This document shows, in pieces, positions 25,830-34,022 of a DNA stretch of 64,000 nt; within the stretch, counting starts at the first letter, position 1, and each line of letters starts with the position of its first letter. The stretch is from assembly GCA_045106985.1 (NCBI GenBank), contig JBGCFQ010000024.1, positions 124,001-188,000 on the forward strand, read 5' to 3'. Under the pieces are notes generated by a model. It did not search any database. It saw nothing but the letters and a program-made list of their open reading frames with translations, and was not told the origin of the DNA. The stretch is from JAUIET01 sp045106985. GTDB lineage: Bacteria; Pseudomonadota; Gammaproteobacteria; Pseudomonadales; JAUIET01. A program made the translations under genes and the position numbers.

Positions 25830-27191
25830 ATGTATGACGCTGTAGTTGAACTGAACGATATAGATCTACCCATATGGCAAAGCGGTGACTCTTCTACATG
25901 CCCGGCGTTTGCCCTGCGTGGCGAAACAGGTCTTGTTTTTGGCCATGAGGCTCGTGACCAGGCACGGTTGCATCCTCTCAGGATTAATAGCCGGTTTATG
26001 CAGCAGCTTAGTTTGGTTGAAACGCCGGAGCTTAAACCTCATGCGCGTCATCATGCCGACTTAGCGTACCGATTTTTGCAGTTCGCTCATAGGGGCGCAT
26101 CGGCGCCAGAACGTTGCGTTTTTGTTGTGCCGCCTAGCTACACTCAAGATCATATGTCTGTACTGCTTGGCGTTGTTAAACAATGCTCTTTTGACGCGGT
26201 TGGCTTGTTAGATCAAACAGTAGCAGTCGCCAGCCAAGAAGCTGCGCAGAGCAACGGTGTTTTCTGTGATCTACAGCTTCATCAGTTGGTGCTGGGCGCT
26301 TACCACGTGGAAAATAATGACGTTGTTCGCGGTGCAACACAGAGCGTAGATCAGTTCGGTCTGCAGCCGCTCTATGAGCGATGGGTTCGATTGATAGCTC
26401 AAGCCTTTGTTAAGCAGTGTCGCTTTGATCCACTGCACGACGCAGCGATTGAGCAACAGCTGTGGTTACAACTGCCTGCTATTTTGCAAGAGCAAGCAAA
26501 TGATGAGATGTTCAAGTTTTCCTTGTTGAATAAATATTTGATCGAAATACCGCGTTCCGTAATGCTTGGGCCAGTGACGGAGTTGTTTGCACAATTGCAA
26601 CAAAGGTTGGTTTCATTCGATGGCGATAACGCAGAGTTACTATGCAGTGCTCGCTTAGCCAGCTTGCCTGGATTTCTGACGCTCGACAGTCGACTAAAAA
26701 GCGTTGCTCCAGATAGTGTTGCTAAAGCAGTAAGTAACTTTCAAAGCAAAATTTGCTCGAATACGGCTAATCTTCCGTTCGTTTGTAGATTGCCGATGGG
26801 TACGCCGAATAACGCTGCTAATATTGCCCCAACTGCAGCCGTCAATCCGGACCCAAGTTCTAGTTCTAACGTAGTGAGGTCGGAAACTTTCGCGATTGAC
26901 TATTCAATAACGCACTTTGTATTGGACGGTGTCGCGCACCCGCTAAAGGAAAATCCATTGTTGCTGAATGGTTTGGGTGCAGCAATTGTTTGGTCGCATC
27001 GCGAAGGTAGCGTAGCGACAGCAATGGTTTCTCTTGAGGAGGGTCGTTGGAGTGTTAAGCGTCTAGATAACGCAGAGCTTTGGCTCAATGGCGAAATACT
27101 ATTGACAGAGTGCGAGGCTGTTCAAAAAGGAGACCGACTAAGTCTTGCAGAAGATGGAGCGGAGTTGAGCTTTATTAGACTCTTAGCGTGA
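25830..27191 (+). CDS. Degenerate Hsp70/actin-like protein with C-terminal FHA-like domain
   Basis: 453 residues from the ATG at 25830. The segment VFVVPPSYTQDHMSVLLGVV and VGLLDQTVAVASQEA (about 97-137) matches the Hsp70/actin ATPase fold region that in DnaK reads VPAYF...EPTAAA. However, the first phosphate loop (DxGTT) is missing at the N-terminus and the second (DxGGGT) is replaced by CDLQLHQL, so ATP hydrolysis is doubtful; the fold may act as an FtsA- or PilM-like scaffold. The last 80 residues resemble an FHA domain (WSVKRLDNAELWLNGEILL, KGDRLSLAEDG), again without the phosphothreonine-binding Arg, Ser and His. It is cytoplasmic and could tie the channel to the cytosol. Confidence 0.6.
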   Translation: MYDAVVELNDIDLPIWQSGDSSTCPAFALRGETGLVFGHEARDQARLHPLRINSRFMQQLSLVETPELKPHARHHADLAYRFLQFAHRGASAPERCVFVVPPSYTQDHMSVLLGVVKQCSFDAVGLLDQTVAVASQEAAQSNGVFCDLQLHQLVLGAYHVENNDVVRGATQSVDQFGLQPLYERWVRLIAQAFVKQCRFDPLHDAAIEQQLWLQLPAILQEQANDEMFKFSLLNKYLIEIPRSVMLGPVTELFAQLQQRLVSFDGDNAELLCSARLASLPGFLTLDSRLKSVAPDSVAKAVSNFQSKICSNTANLPFVCRLPMGTPNNAANIAPTAAVNPDPSSSSNVVRSETFAIDYSITHFVLDGVAHPLKENPLLLNGLGAAIVWSHREGSVATAMVSLEEGRWSVKRLDNAELWLNGEILLTECEAVQKGDRLSLAEDGAELSFIRLLA

Positions 27192-27198
27192 TTTTTTC

Positions 27199-27241
27199 GC
27201 ATAGAGGTTCTCTGTGCATCCTAAATTTGCTTTTTAGGATG
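27199..27241 (+). terminator. Two adjacent stem-loops between cluster genes
   Basis: First hairpin: GCATAGAG/CTCTGTGC at 27199-27206 and 27210-27217 with a 3-nt loop (8 bp, one G-T pair). Second: CATCCTAAA/TTTAGGATG at 27217-27225 and 27233-27241 with a 7-nt loop (9 bp, perfect). They abut in the 111-bp gap between the Hsp70-like gene and the first VWA gene. No T-run follows, so this is not a standard terminator; partial termination, RNA processing or protection of the upstream message end are all possible. Confidence 0.45.
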
Positions 27242-27302
27242 AGCAGTAAGTTGAGTTGCAAGAGCAAAGAAATAGAATCGAGACAGTGTTTATGAGTATC
27301 GA

Positions 27303-28388
27303 ATGAGACGAAAAAGAAACGCGACTACCTTTAACCTTTCCTTTCTCGATGTAATGTCGTGCGGGTTTGGTGCGGTCGTGTTGATTTTTTTGATTGTGGA
27401 GCACTCTAGCAGCACTCAGTCCAACGCTGCCAACACTATGGAGCTTGCTGAAGTAAATATGTTGGAGCGCGATATAGAACTGGAAGAACGGCTATCGGCT
27501 GAAGCCCGCAATGCGCTCCGCTTGGTTGATCTCGATATTGTTGAGGTCAGTGGCGCTTCGAAGCGTTTGGTTGACGAGCTGGAAAATCTTAAGGAAGAGC
27601 TAGCGGAGGAAGATTCTGACAGCCTTGCTCGTTTGGAGCATGTCAATCAGCTCAAGACTGAAATAAAAAACCTTGAGAAAGAAATAGAACGCTTACGCTC
27701 TTCGGATGAGGTAGGACAGGGGCGCCGCTCTCGGTTTGTTCGTGGAGAAGGTGAACGCCAGTATTTAACGGGATTGAGGGTTGGAGGACGCCGGATAATG
27801 GTCTTGCTTGATACTTCGTCCAGCATGTTAGACCGTACCGTTGTAAATATATTGAGACTCAGAAATCTGTCAGACGCTAGAAAACGGCAGGCTAAAAAGT
27901 GGCAGTCTGTTGTAGGCACGATGGATTGGTTGACCGCGCAATTCCCGCAGAGCAGTCAGTTTCAAATCTATTCTTTTAATACTGAAGCCAAACCAGTGAT
28001 CGCAGACACGGATGGAGAATGGCTATCAGTGAGCGACACCGACATGCTTGAAGAAGCGATGGCGGAAGTCCGTCGCTTAGTGCCCGACGGCGGCACAAGC
28101 CTCGCCAACGCCTTTGAAGCGGTAGAGGGATTCGTGAGTCTGCCCGATAATATTATTTTAATCACTGATGGTCTTCCAACACAAGACAGCAGCCCCGGCA
28201 GCGGGAAGGTAAACAGTGAGAAAAGAATGCGTTTTTTCAGTAAAGCATTGAAACACCTGCCTGGCGGAATTCCCATTAACGTTATTCTCTCACCGATGGA
28301 AGGTGATCCAGCGGCTGCGGCTGCATTTTGGAATCTTGCCGTTGTTACCGGTGGCTCGTTCCTGAGTCCCTCTAAGGATTGGCCATGA
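27303..28388 (+). CDS. VWA-domain protein with ExbD/TolR-like membrane helix (first of pair)
   Basis: 361 residues. A basic cytoplasmic start (MRRKRNA) is followed by one membrane helix, FLDVMSCGFGAVVLIFLIVE (about 14-33), with Asp16 at its entry, the position of the essential Asp in ExbD and TolR (PFIDVMLVLL in ExbD). A periplasmic coiled coil at about 46-132 leads to a von Willebrand A domain with an intact metal site: DTSSS at 170-174, Thr265 in GGTSL and Asp289 in ITDG. VWA domains bind protein ligands through a metal ion. The stop overlaps the next start. Topology and Asp suggest it is the partner of the proton channel upstream. Confidence 0.8.
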   Translation: MRRKRNATTFNLSFLDVMSCGFGAVVLIFLIVEHSSSTQSNAANTMELAEVNMLERDIELEERLSAEARNALRLVDLDIVEVSGASKRLVDELENLKEELAEEDSDSLARLEHVNQLKTEIKNLEKEIERLRSSDEVGQGRRSRFVRGEGERQYLTGLRVGGRRIMVLLDTSSSMLDRTVVNILRLRNLSDARKRQAKKWQSVVGTMDWLTAQFPQSSQFQIYSFNTEAKPVIADTDGEWLSVSDTDMLEEAMAEVRRLVPDGGTSLANAFEAVEGFVSLPDNIILITDGLPTQDSSPGSGKVNSEKRMRFFSKALKHLPGGIPINVILSPMEGDPAAAAAFWNLAVVTGGSFLSPSKDWP

Positions 28389-29377
28389 GATTCAGAAAGC
28401 GCGGCACCGAAGACATGAACGTCGCCTTTCTTGATGTGATTTGTTGTGGCTTCGGCGCCATCATACTATTGCTGTTGATCACCAAGATCATGGATCCAGC
28501 TGCGTTGGAAGAATCCCCACAGGACCAAGAAGCCGCCATCGCGAATTTACAAGAACAACTCTTTGAAATTCGGGGTGATGCCCGCGTATTGAATCGAGAT
28601 TTAAACGCCAAGCGCGAGCAGCTCTCAGAGATTAAAGATTATGTCGCACGACTTCAGGGCGAACTCAGAGTATTGAAGGGCGAATTTGATGCAACCGATG
28701 ATGACTCGGCCACCAATACTTTGTTAGCGGGCGAATTAGCAGGGGCGCGCCAGACCTTAACCGAGGAAATGCAACGTTTGCTGGGTGAATCGTCACAGCG
28801 CTCTAATGATTTGATTGGTGGTATACCTGTTGATAGCGAATATCTTATTTTTATTATTGATACTTCAGGATCTATGGTGCAATCAGCGTGGTCGCGTTTG
28901 CAGCGCGAAATTATTGCAACCTTAGATGTTTATCCAGAAGTGAAAGGCATTCAGATAATGAATGATATGGGGAATTATATGTTTACCCGGCATCGCGAAA
29001 AGTGGATGACTGATGAGCCTCACCGACGTCGCGCCATCGTTCGTTCGCTGCAGAACTGGACGCCCTTTAGTAATAGTAGCCCGGTAGAAGGGGTGGAAGC
29101 CGCCATACGGACTTTTTACGAACCCGGTAAAAAGATCAGCTTGTTTGTATACGGCGATGATTTTTCCAGTGGCTCTATTCAAAGAGTATTGCTAACCATT
29201 GACCGAATAAACCTGGAGGTCAAAGACGGGCAGCGATTAGTTCGAATTCACGCAGTTGGTTTTCCTCATTTGATCTCCGGGCGGGGGATGAAAAGCTCTG
29301 CTTCGCGTTTTGCTGCGTTGATGCGTGAAATGAGCTACCGTAATGGCGGTAGTTTTGTTGGACTGACACCGGAATAA
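28385..29377 (+). CDS. VWA-domain protein with ExbD/TolR-like membrane helix (second of pair)
   Basis: 330 residues from the ATG at 28385 (AAGGA at 28374-28378), overlapping the previous stop by 4 bp. The layout repeats that of the preceding protein: basic start, helix FLDVICCGFGAIILLLLI at about 15-32 with Asp17, coiled coil at about 45-135, and a VWA domain. The metal site has DTSGS at 159-163 and Asp258 in YGDDF, but Ser232 stands where the family usually has Thr. The two proteins share the FLDV-x-x-CGFGA helix but differ in the VWA domain, so they look like ancient paralogues forming a heteromer. Confidence 0.8.
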   Translation: MRFRKRGTEDMNVAFLDVICCGFGAIILLLLITKIMDPAALEESPQDQEAAIANLQEQLFEIRGDARVLNRDLNAKREQLSEIKDYVARLQGELRVLKGEFDATDDDSATNTLLAGELAGARQTLTEEMQRLLGESSQRSNDLIGGIPVDSEYLIFIIDTSGSMVQSAWSRLQREIIATLDVYPEVKGIQIMNDMGNYMFTRHREKWMTDEPHRRRAIVRSLQNWTPFSNSSPVEGVEAAIRTFYEPGKKISLFVYGDDFSSGSIQRVLLTIDRINLEVKDGQRLVRIHAVGFPHLISGRGMKSSASRFAALMREMSYRNGGSFVGLTPE

Positions 29378-29381
29378 AAAC

Positions 29382-30437
29382 ATGAATGGAGTGTCTAAGT
29401 TGTTAATGAATAGAGTACGGGGGTTTCAAGTGCGGCTTGGCTTGCTGGTTGTGGCGACATTGGCTCTGGCGGCTTGCGCCACGAGCACTGAAGTCGACGT
29501 GAAAGGCACACAGGAGTTTCCAGTGCCATTGGTTGTTAGAGCCGATTTGCACATGGGCATCTATGTTCCAGAAGAGTTCGAATCTTATGTGTACGAAGAC
29601 TACGAAAAGGTAAAGAAAAAGAAGTCCAGAAGTGAAATAAGAGCGGCTAAGAAAATAGCCAAGAAAAAGGCGGAAGATCAAAAAAAGGCTGAGCAAAAGA
29701 AAGCCGAAGAAAAGAACGCCGAGCAAAAAGAGACAGAGCAGGACAAGGTAAATAAGAAGGCAGAACCCTCTAACGACGATGACTCTGATGCAGAGCAGGA
29801 AAAAGCAGCACCGGTATTATCCCTGGCTTCCGCTGATTCCGACGCCCAATTGCAAACTGACGCCGAGGAACAAGCAGCAACAGGAAAAAACACAGCTAAT
29901 GCCAACGAAAGCACTGGCTCCGGCGCTGGCAGCTCGGTTGCGTCATCCGCCTCTGCAGCGGCGAAGGATGAATTGCGCTTAAAGTTTCGTATCAGCCTGG
30001 GTGAAGCTCAGGCGAAAATGGTACGCACAGTCTTTCCTGGCGTGTTTCGCCAAACGACGATGCTAGAGTCGCTGGCGCCGGAAAATTTGCCCGACGACAT
30101 CGACTTTTACCTAGTGCCGAGTATTACCAAGGTTCAGTACACTACGCCGAAAACCACAAGGTTAAACGTCTATGAGATTTGGTTGCAGTACACGTTTACG
30201 ATTTATGATCGTCGTGGTGATGTGATTACGCGCTGGCGTGTGCCGAGTTATGGGAAAACACCAACGGCCTTCATGAAGTCTAAAGAAAATGCGTTGCAGA
30301 CGGCAACACAGATGGCACTTCGCGATTGCGGGGCGGCGTTTTCTACAGGGTTTAGAACGCAACCGGCGATAGCTCGCTGGCTGCAAGCGCGAGAAAAAAA
30401 GCTCGAGATTCAAACAACTCCTAAGGTAGCAATATGA
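29382..30437 (+). CDS. Lipoprotein with TolA-like Lys/Glu/Ala-rich segment
   Basis: 351 residues. Lipobox LAAC (Cys32) at the end of a hydrophobic signal predicts an outer-membrane or periplasm-facing lipoprotein. A short folded part (about 40-72) is followed by an extremely charged Lys/Glu/Ala/Gln stretch (about 75-125, many KKAE and QKKAEE units), then Asp/Ser/Ala-rich linker to about 195. The C-terminal 155 residues are folded (KFRISLGEAQAKMVRTVFPG, YEIWLQYTFTIYDRRGDVI). The charged stretch resembles the long helix of TolA that spans the periplasm. The folded halves resemble the neighbouring lipoprotein families only loosely. It starts 4 bp after the VWA gene and overlaps the next by 4. 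Confidence 0.65.
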   Translation: MNGVSKLLMNRVRGFQVRLGLLVVATLALAACATSTEVDVKGTQEFPVPLVVRADLHMGIYVPEEFESYVYEDYEKVKKKKSRSEIRAAKKIAKKKAEDQKKAEQKKAEEKNAEQKETEQDKVNKKAEPSNDDDSDAEQEKAAPVLSLASADSDAQLQTDAEEQAATGKNTANANESTGSGAGSSVASSASAAAKDELRLKFRISLGEAQAKMVRTVFPGVFRQTTMLESLAPENLPDDIDFYLVPSITKVQYTTPKTTRLNVYEIWLQYTFTIYDRRGDVITRWRVPSYGKTPTAFMKSKENALQTATQMALRDCGAAFSTGFRTQPAIARWLQAREKKLEIQTTPKVAI

Positions 30438-31096
30438 AGCCTACTTACTTAGTAAAGAAACTCATGCTGGTAGTGCTATTGGTGCTCTCAACGGCCTGTA
30501 CCACCACAACGATTGACGAGTACCGACAAGAAGGCGTTGACCTGGTGGCTGGACGCTCTGTTGTCGTGTTGGGTCGCCGGCATACCAGTGGCGCTGTTAC
30601 CGAGCCTTTTGTTACTTCCTGCATCTCATCGCAATTAGGCCGTGGAAAGAATCCCATCAGTGTGATTGGCGAGCAAGATTTTCAAGACAGATTGTACCCC
30701 TGGTTTGAGCCTAGAACCGCGCCTTTGCAACTCTCGCGATTGAAAACAGTATTAGCTAAGCCAATCATTGCCAATGAGATTAAGAATATGGGCCTGCAGT
30801 ACATTGTTTGGGTTGACGGCAGCACGCAACGAGGAGCAAGCGCCGGTGGAATGTCTTGTTCTATAGGCGTTGGTGGTGCAGGGTGTCTTGGCTTTGGCAC
30901 TTGGGAAGATGATGGTGAGTATGAGCTTTCCGTTTGGGATATTTCGCAAGACAAACCGGTTGCTGAAATGAGCGCCAGCGCGGCGGGCGTTTCTTATATG
31001 CCGGCGGTTGTAGTACCGTTGCCACTAATCGCTCGAGTGAAAACCTCGGTCTGTAACGGCTTGGCACAACAGATCAAGCAGTTGTTTCCTGAATAG
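30434..31096 (+). CDS. Lipoprotein of unknown function
   Basis: 220 residues. Lipobox LSTAC (Cys22). The mature protein has an alpha/beta look with GRSVVVLGRRHTSGAVTEPFV near the start and a cysteine pair (MSCSIGVGGAGCLGFG, about 139-152) that could form a disulphide or a tight Gly-rich loop. It has no recognised family, although similar small lipoproteins that resemble sensors of envelope damage exist. The start overlaps the previous stop by 4 bp and the protease gene begins 9 bp after it, placing it firmly in the transcript. Confidence 0.6.
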   Translation: MKPTYLVKKLMLVVLLVLSTACTTTTIDEYRQEGVDLVAGRSVVVLGRRHTSGAVTEPFVTSCISSQLGRGKNPISVIGEQDFQDRLYPWFEPRTAPLQLSRLKTVLAKPIIANEIKNMGLQYIVWVDGSTQRGASAGGMSCSIGVGGAGCLGFGTWEDDGEYELSVWDISQDKPVAEMSASAAGVSYMPAVVVPLPLIARVKTSVCNGLAQQIKQLFPE

Positions 31097-31105
31097 GAGC
31101 GTAGT

Positions 31106-32578
31106 ATGACTTCCCCAACGTCTTTGATTCATTTCTTACTTATAGCCCTCTTGGCTTGCGGAACCCTTTGGTCCGATGACGCTCTGGCGATGTCGGAGAA
31201 AAAAGCGATAAAAATTGGTAAGAAAGCGTATGAGCAAATCATCAACAAAAACCCGCCATACCCCGACGAAGAATTGCAAGCTTATGTTCGAGACATCGGA
31301 AACAGACTGGCCTCTCACAGTGATTTAGCCGACAAACCCTGGCGCTTCACGGTGCTTGATGACCCCGCCATAAACGCGTTCGTTACACCTGGTTATTTCG
31401 TTTACGTGAATACCGGACTATTGACCTACATCCAATCCGAAGCGCAGCTAGCGGGCGTTATAGGTCATGAAATTGGTCACCTTGTGCGTAAGCACCCTGA
31501 CAGGCAGTCGACAGCCAATGGTTGGACCAAAGCGCTATCAACGATTGCTACGGTTTTGGTCGGTGTAACAACCGGCAGTGGTCAAGCTGCGAGCGGCGCG
31601 AATCAGTTGGGCTCCTTAGCTGGCACCGCACTCGTTCGAGGTTACGGTCGAGATATGGAGTTGGAGGCTGACGAAGAAGGAGCGAAATACTTATTGGCCG
31701 CGGGTTATCCTCCGGAGGCCATGGTGGATGTGATCGCGGTGCTTAAGGATCAGGAGCGCTTTGCGCGGTTAAAGGCAAAAGAGAAGGGCGCTAGACCCAT
31801 CGCCTACCATGGCGTGTTTTCCACTCATCCTCGCAACGACAAGCGATTACAAAATGCCGTTCGAGCTGTGGGCAGTCTGGACGAAGGCGTAGTTGAGCGC
31901 GGCCTGGACGGTGATTTTGAAGAGCATATGGAGGGTTTTAAATTCCTCAACACGCCACTGATATTCCGAACGACTGGCAGTCGCTATCTCAATCGGCCAA
32001 TGGATTTCACCCTGGCGTTTCCAAGCGGTTGGTCGATTAAGTCTAAGGGCTCTGTAATCCAGGCGAAAGGTGAAGGTGGCAAGGCGGTTATCCAAATGCG
32101 GATCAAAAAGCTGGAGGAAGAAATAACGCCAGAAAAGTATCTTCGCGAAGTTCGGAATTTTAAAACGCTTGAAAATGGCGAGTCTCTGGATAATGAACAT
32201 ATTAAGGGTTATTCGGCTATTGTTCCTGCAAACTCAAAATATCCGGCCCGAAGAATCGCTGTCATATTCCACAAGAAAAGGGCCTTCTTGTTCGTTGCTC
32301 AGCTCACCGACCCCAGTATCCCCGAAGCCTTGGCCAGCTTTTATGACACACTTTTTATGGCGAGTTTCTGGAGTTTCAGACCTCTAAACGAATACGATCG
32401 GTCAATTGCCTTATCGCGGCACATTAGTTGGTATCAAGCAGAGCAGGGCGTAAGCTTTGAAGCGCTCGCTGCAGCAAGCCCGATTAAGGAGTTTGCTGAA
32501 GAAGAGCTTCGCTTGATGAATGGCTATTACCCTTATGGCGAGCCTAAAGCAGGAGAATGGCTAAAAATTGTTCGCTAA
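31106..32578 (+). CDS. Periplasmic M48-family metalloprotease
   Basis: 490 residues with a signal peptide (about 1-28, cleavage near DDALA). The zinc site HEIGH is at 121-125, in GVIGHEIGHLVRKH, and the third ligand is in GRDMELEADEEGAKYL. The pattern NAFVTPGYFVYVNTGLL precedes it, as in the BepA/LoiP/HtpX-related M48 peptidases that clear misfolded outer-membrane proteins. After the catalytic domain (to about 260) a second domain of about 230 residues has no obvious TPR repeats, unlike BepA. It is the last gene of the cluster, 9 bp from the convergent ygfZ, and its probable role in envelope quality control fits a sigma-E link. Confidence 0.85.
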   Translation: MTSPTSLIHFLLIALLACGTLWSDDALAMSEKKAIKIGKKAYEQIINKNPPYPDEELQAYVRDIGNRLASHSDLADKPWRFTVLDDPAINAFVTPGYFVYVNTGLLTYIQSEAQLAGVIGHEIGHLVRKHPDRQSTANGWTKALSTIATVLVGVTTGSGQAASGANQLGSLAGTALVRGYGRDMELEADEEGAKYLLAAGYPPEAMVDVIAVLKDQERFARLKAKEKGARPIAYHGVFSTHPRNDKRLQNAVRAVGSLDEGVVERGLDGDFEEHMEGFKFLNTPLIFRTTGSRYLNRPMDFTLAFPSGWSIKSKGSVIQAKGEGGKAVIQMRIKKLEEEITPEKYLREVRNFKTLENGESLDNEHIKGYSAIVPANSKYPARRIAVIFHKKRAFLFVAQLTDPSIPEALASFYDTLFMASFWSFRPLNEYDRSIALSRHISWYQAEQGVSFEALAAASPIKEFAEEELRLMNGYYPYGEPKAGEWLKIVR

Positions 32579-32587
32579 GCATGTTGT

Positions 32588-33559
32588 TCACTCTTCTGTT
32601 GCGCTCTCGAAGCTGTAGGGAAGGGATAGTATTTCCAAAGCACTATCCGCTATCGTAGGTATTTGATCGCCCTGTTCTTTTAGCCCCAAAACAAGCAGTA
32701 GCTCCAAACCACCGTCTTCGTTTATTGCCGAACTAACGACCTTGCCGAGTGATTTCCCAGTGAGTTGATCGGCAACTTCTGTTCCCGCTATCGGGGATTC
32801 GCTCAGAGCCGGTGTCTCATTGACTGTTTCAAGTTTAGCCCTATACATACGCCGCTTGATTTTGCCTCGATATTGCGAGCGGGCGACAATCTCCTGTCCT
32901 GTGTAGCAGCCTTTGGTGAAGCTTATGCCATTGTTTAATTGCATATTCAGCATTTGAGGAACAAATTCATCACTAGTAGCGCTGTTAACCAAGCCAATTC
33001 CGGCACGAATAAAGGCGAGTGTGCTGTCATTTGCTGACAGCGCTATGTGTTCGGCGGTTGGCGAATTCTGGCAAGTGAAAACTAGGGCTAATTCGCTTTC
33101 TTTGCTCACTCGCAGTAATGCCGCGCTGCTTTCGTTTTGGCTGGCGGCCATCGCCTCCGCTGAGGGTGTTTCAAGCTCAAGGGTGTCGTAGGGAAAACTA
33201 TCCGTCAGCTTAACCAGTCCAATCTGCCAATTTTCGGAGCGACTTAACTCCGCTTTGGAGAAGACGATGTACTTTGCCAGAGTGTCGAGCACAATCTGGG
33301 AACTTGACTGCGGGCATGCTATCAATAGTTCATGTTCCGCACCGCCAGGCTGTTGAATAATAAAAAAGTTTGCCAGAGTTCGTCCCTTGGGCGTACAAAG
33401 CGCGAAAAACCCACCTTTTTCTGGACCTATCAAATCTGTGTCGTTGCTTAGTTGCCCTTGCAGAAATTTCCGACTATCGCTACCCACAATGCTTAGGCAT
33501 GCCCAATCATCTGCGGTGTCATGTTCTGTACTCAACTTTATCTCCAATACTTGCCGCAT
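32588..33559 (-). CDS. ygfZ: Folate-binding protein YgfZ/GcvT-domain
   Basis: 323 residues. YgfZ is a folate-dependent protein needed for repair or assembly of certain iron-sulphur enzymes, including tRNA thiolation by MiaB. The conserved K-G-CYTGQEIVAR motif, with its redox-active Cys, is present (FTKGCYTGQEIVARSQYRGK, in part), along with the N-terminal folate-binding region (GSDSRKFLQGQLSND). Family length is about 325. It is convergent with the M48 gene and divergent from sdhE, the order usual in Pseudomonas-like genomes. Function follows from the family. Confidence 0.92.
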   Translation of the reverse strand: MRQVLEIKLSTEHDTADDWACLSIVGSDSRKFLQGQLSNDTDLIGPEKGGFFALCTPKGRTLANFFIIQQPGGAEHELLIACPQSSSQIVLDTLAKYIVFSKAELSRSENWQIGLVKLTDSFPYDTLELETPSAEAMAASQNESSAALLRVSKESELALVFTCQNSPTAEHIALSANDSTLAFIRAGIGLVNSATSDEFVPQMLNMQLNNGISFTKGCYTGQEIVARSQYRGKIKRRMYRAKLETVNETPALSESPIAGTEVADQLTGKSLGKVVSSAINEDGGLELLLVLGLKEQGDQIPTIADSALEILSLPYSFESATEE

Positions 33560-33624
33560 ACGCCAACCAGACAGCAGGCTTGCTACTGTTTACAGGGCAT
33601 ACCTTCTGTTTTTTGCGGTATCCT

Positions 33625-33656
33625 CGCTGCTAGAACAGCAGCGGTTAGAGTATACT
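33625..33656 (+). promoter_or_regulatory. Inverted repeat and -10-like box in the ygfZ/sdhE divergent region
   Basis: A perfect 7-bp inverted repeat CGCTGCT-AGAAC-AGCAGCG at 33625-33643 lies 7 bp before TATACT (33651-33656), a good -10 box for sdhE. No good -35 box sits at the right distance, so an activator or a hairpin could be involved. The position in the divergent gap fits a regulatory site. Confidence 0.3.
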
Positions 33657-33728
33657 AGCAGCTTCGGTCATTCAATTGCCTGAGCAGACTGTGAAAAGAG
33701 CCATAGAGCAAAAAGAGTATCTTGCCCC

Positions 33729-34022
33729 TTGATAGAAGAACCGAAATTAAGTGCCGAAGTTGACGCGAAAAGAGTGTATTGGCACAGTCGACGGGGAATG
33801 CTGGAACTCGATTTAATTCTGGTTCCCTTTGTTGAACAGCTTTATACAACGTTGACTGAAGAGCTGCAGAATGACTATAAGGCTTTGCTGGAATGTGAAG
33901 ACACAGACATATATGCGTGGCTGATGCTCAGAGGCGAACCGACAGAACCAAAACTACAAGCAATGGTGCAAAGGATTGTACAACATGCTAGACAACATAG
34001 AAGCAAACCTCAAACCCTCTAA
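33729..34022 (+). CDS. sdhE: Succinate dehydrogenase assembly factor (FAD insertion factor SdhE)
   Basis: 97 residues from a TTG at 33729. SdhE (YgfY/CptB) helps covalent attachment of FAD to SdhA and FrdA. The signature VYWHSRRGMLELDLILVPF, containing the RGxxE motif, is intact, and the C-terminal helical region LLECEDTDIYAWLMLRGEP is typical. The next gene overlaps it by 38 bp, as in other gammaproteobacteria. The start is a TTG with a weak purine run upstream, so the exact N-terminus is slightly uncertain. Confidence 0.93.
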   Translation: MIEEPKLSAEVDAKRVYWHSRRGMLELDLILVPFVEQLYTTLTEELQNDYKALLECEDTDIYAWLMLRGEPTEPKLQAMVQRIVQHARQHRSKPQTL

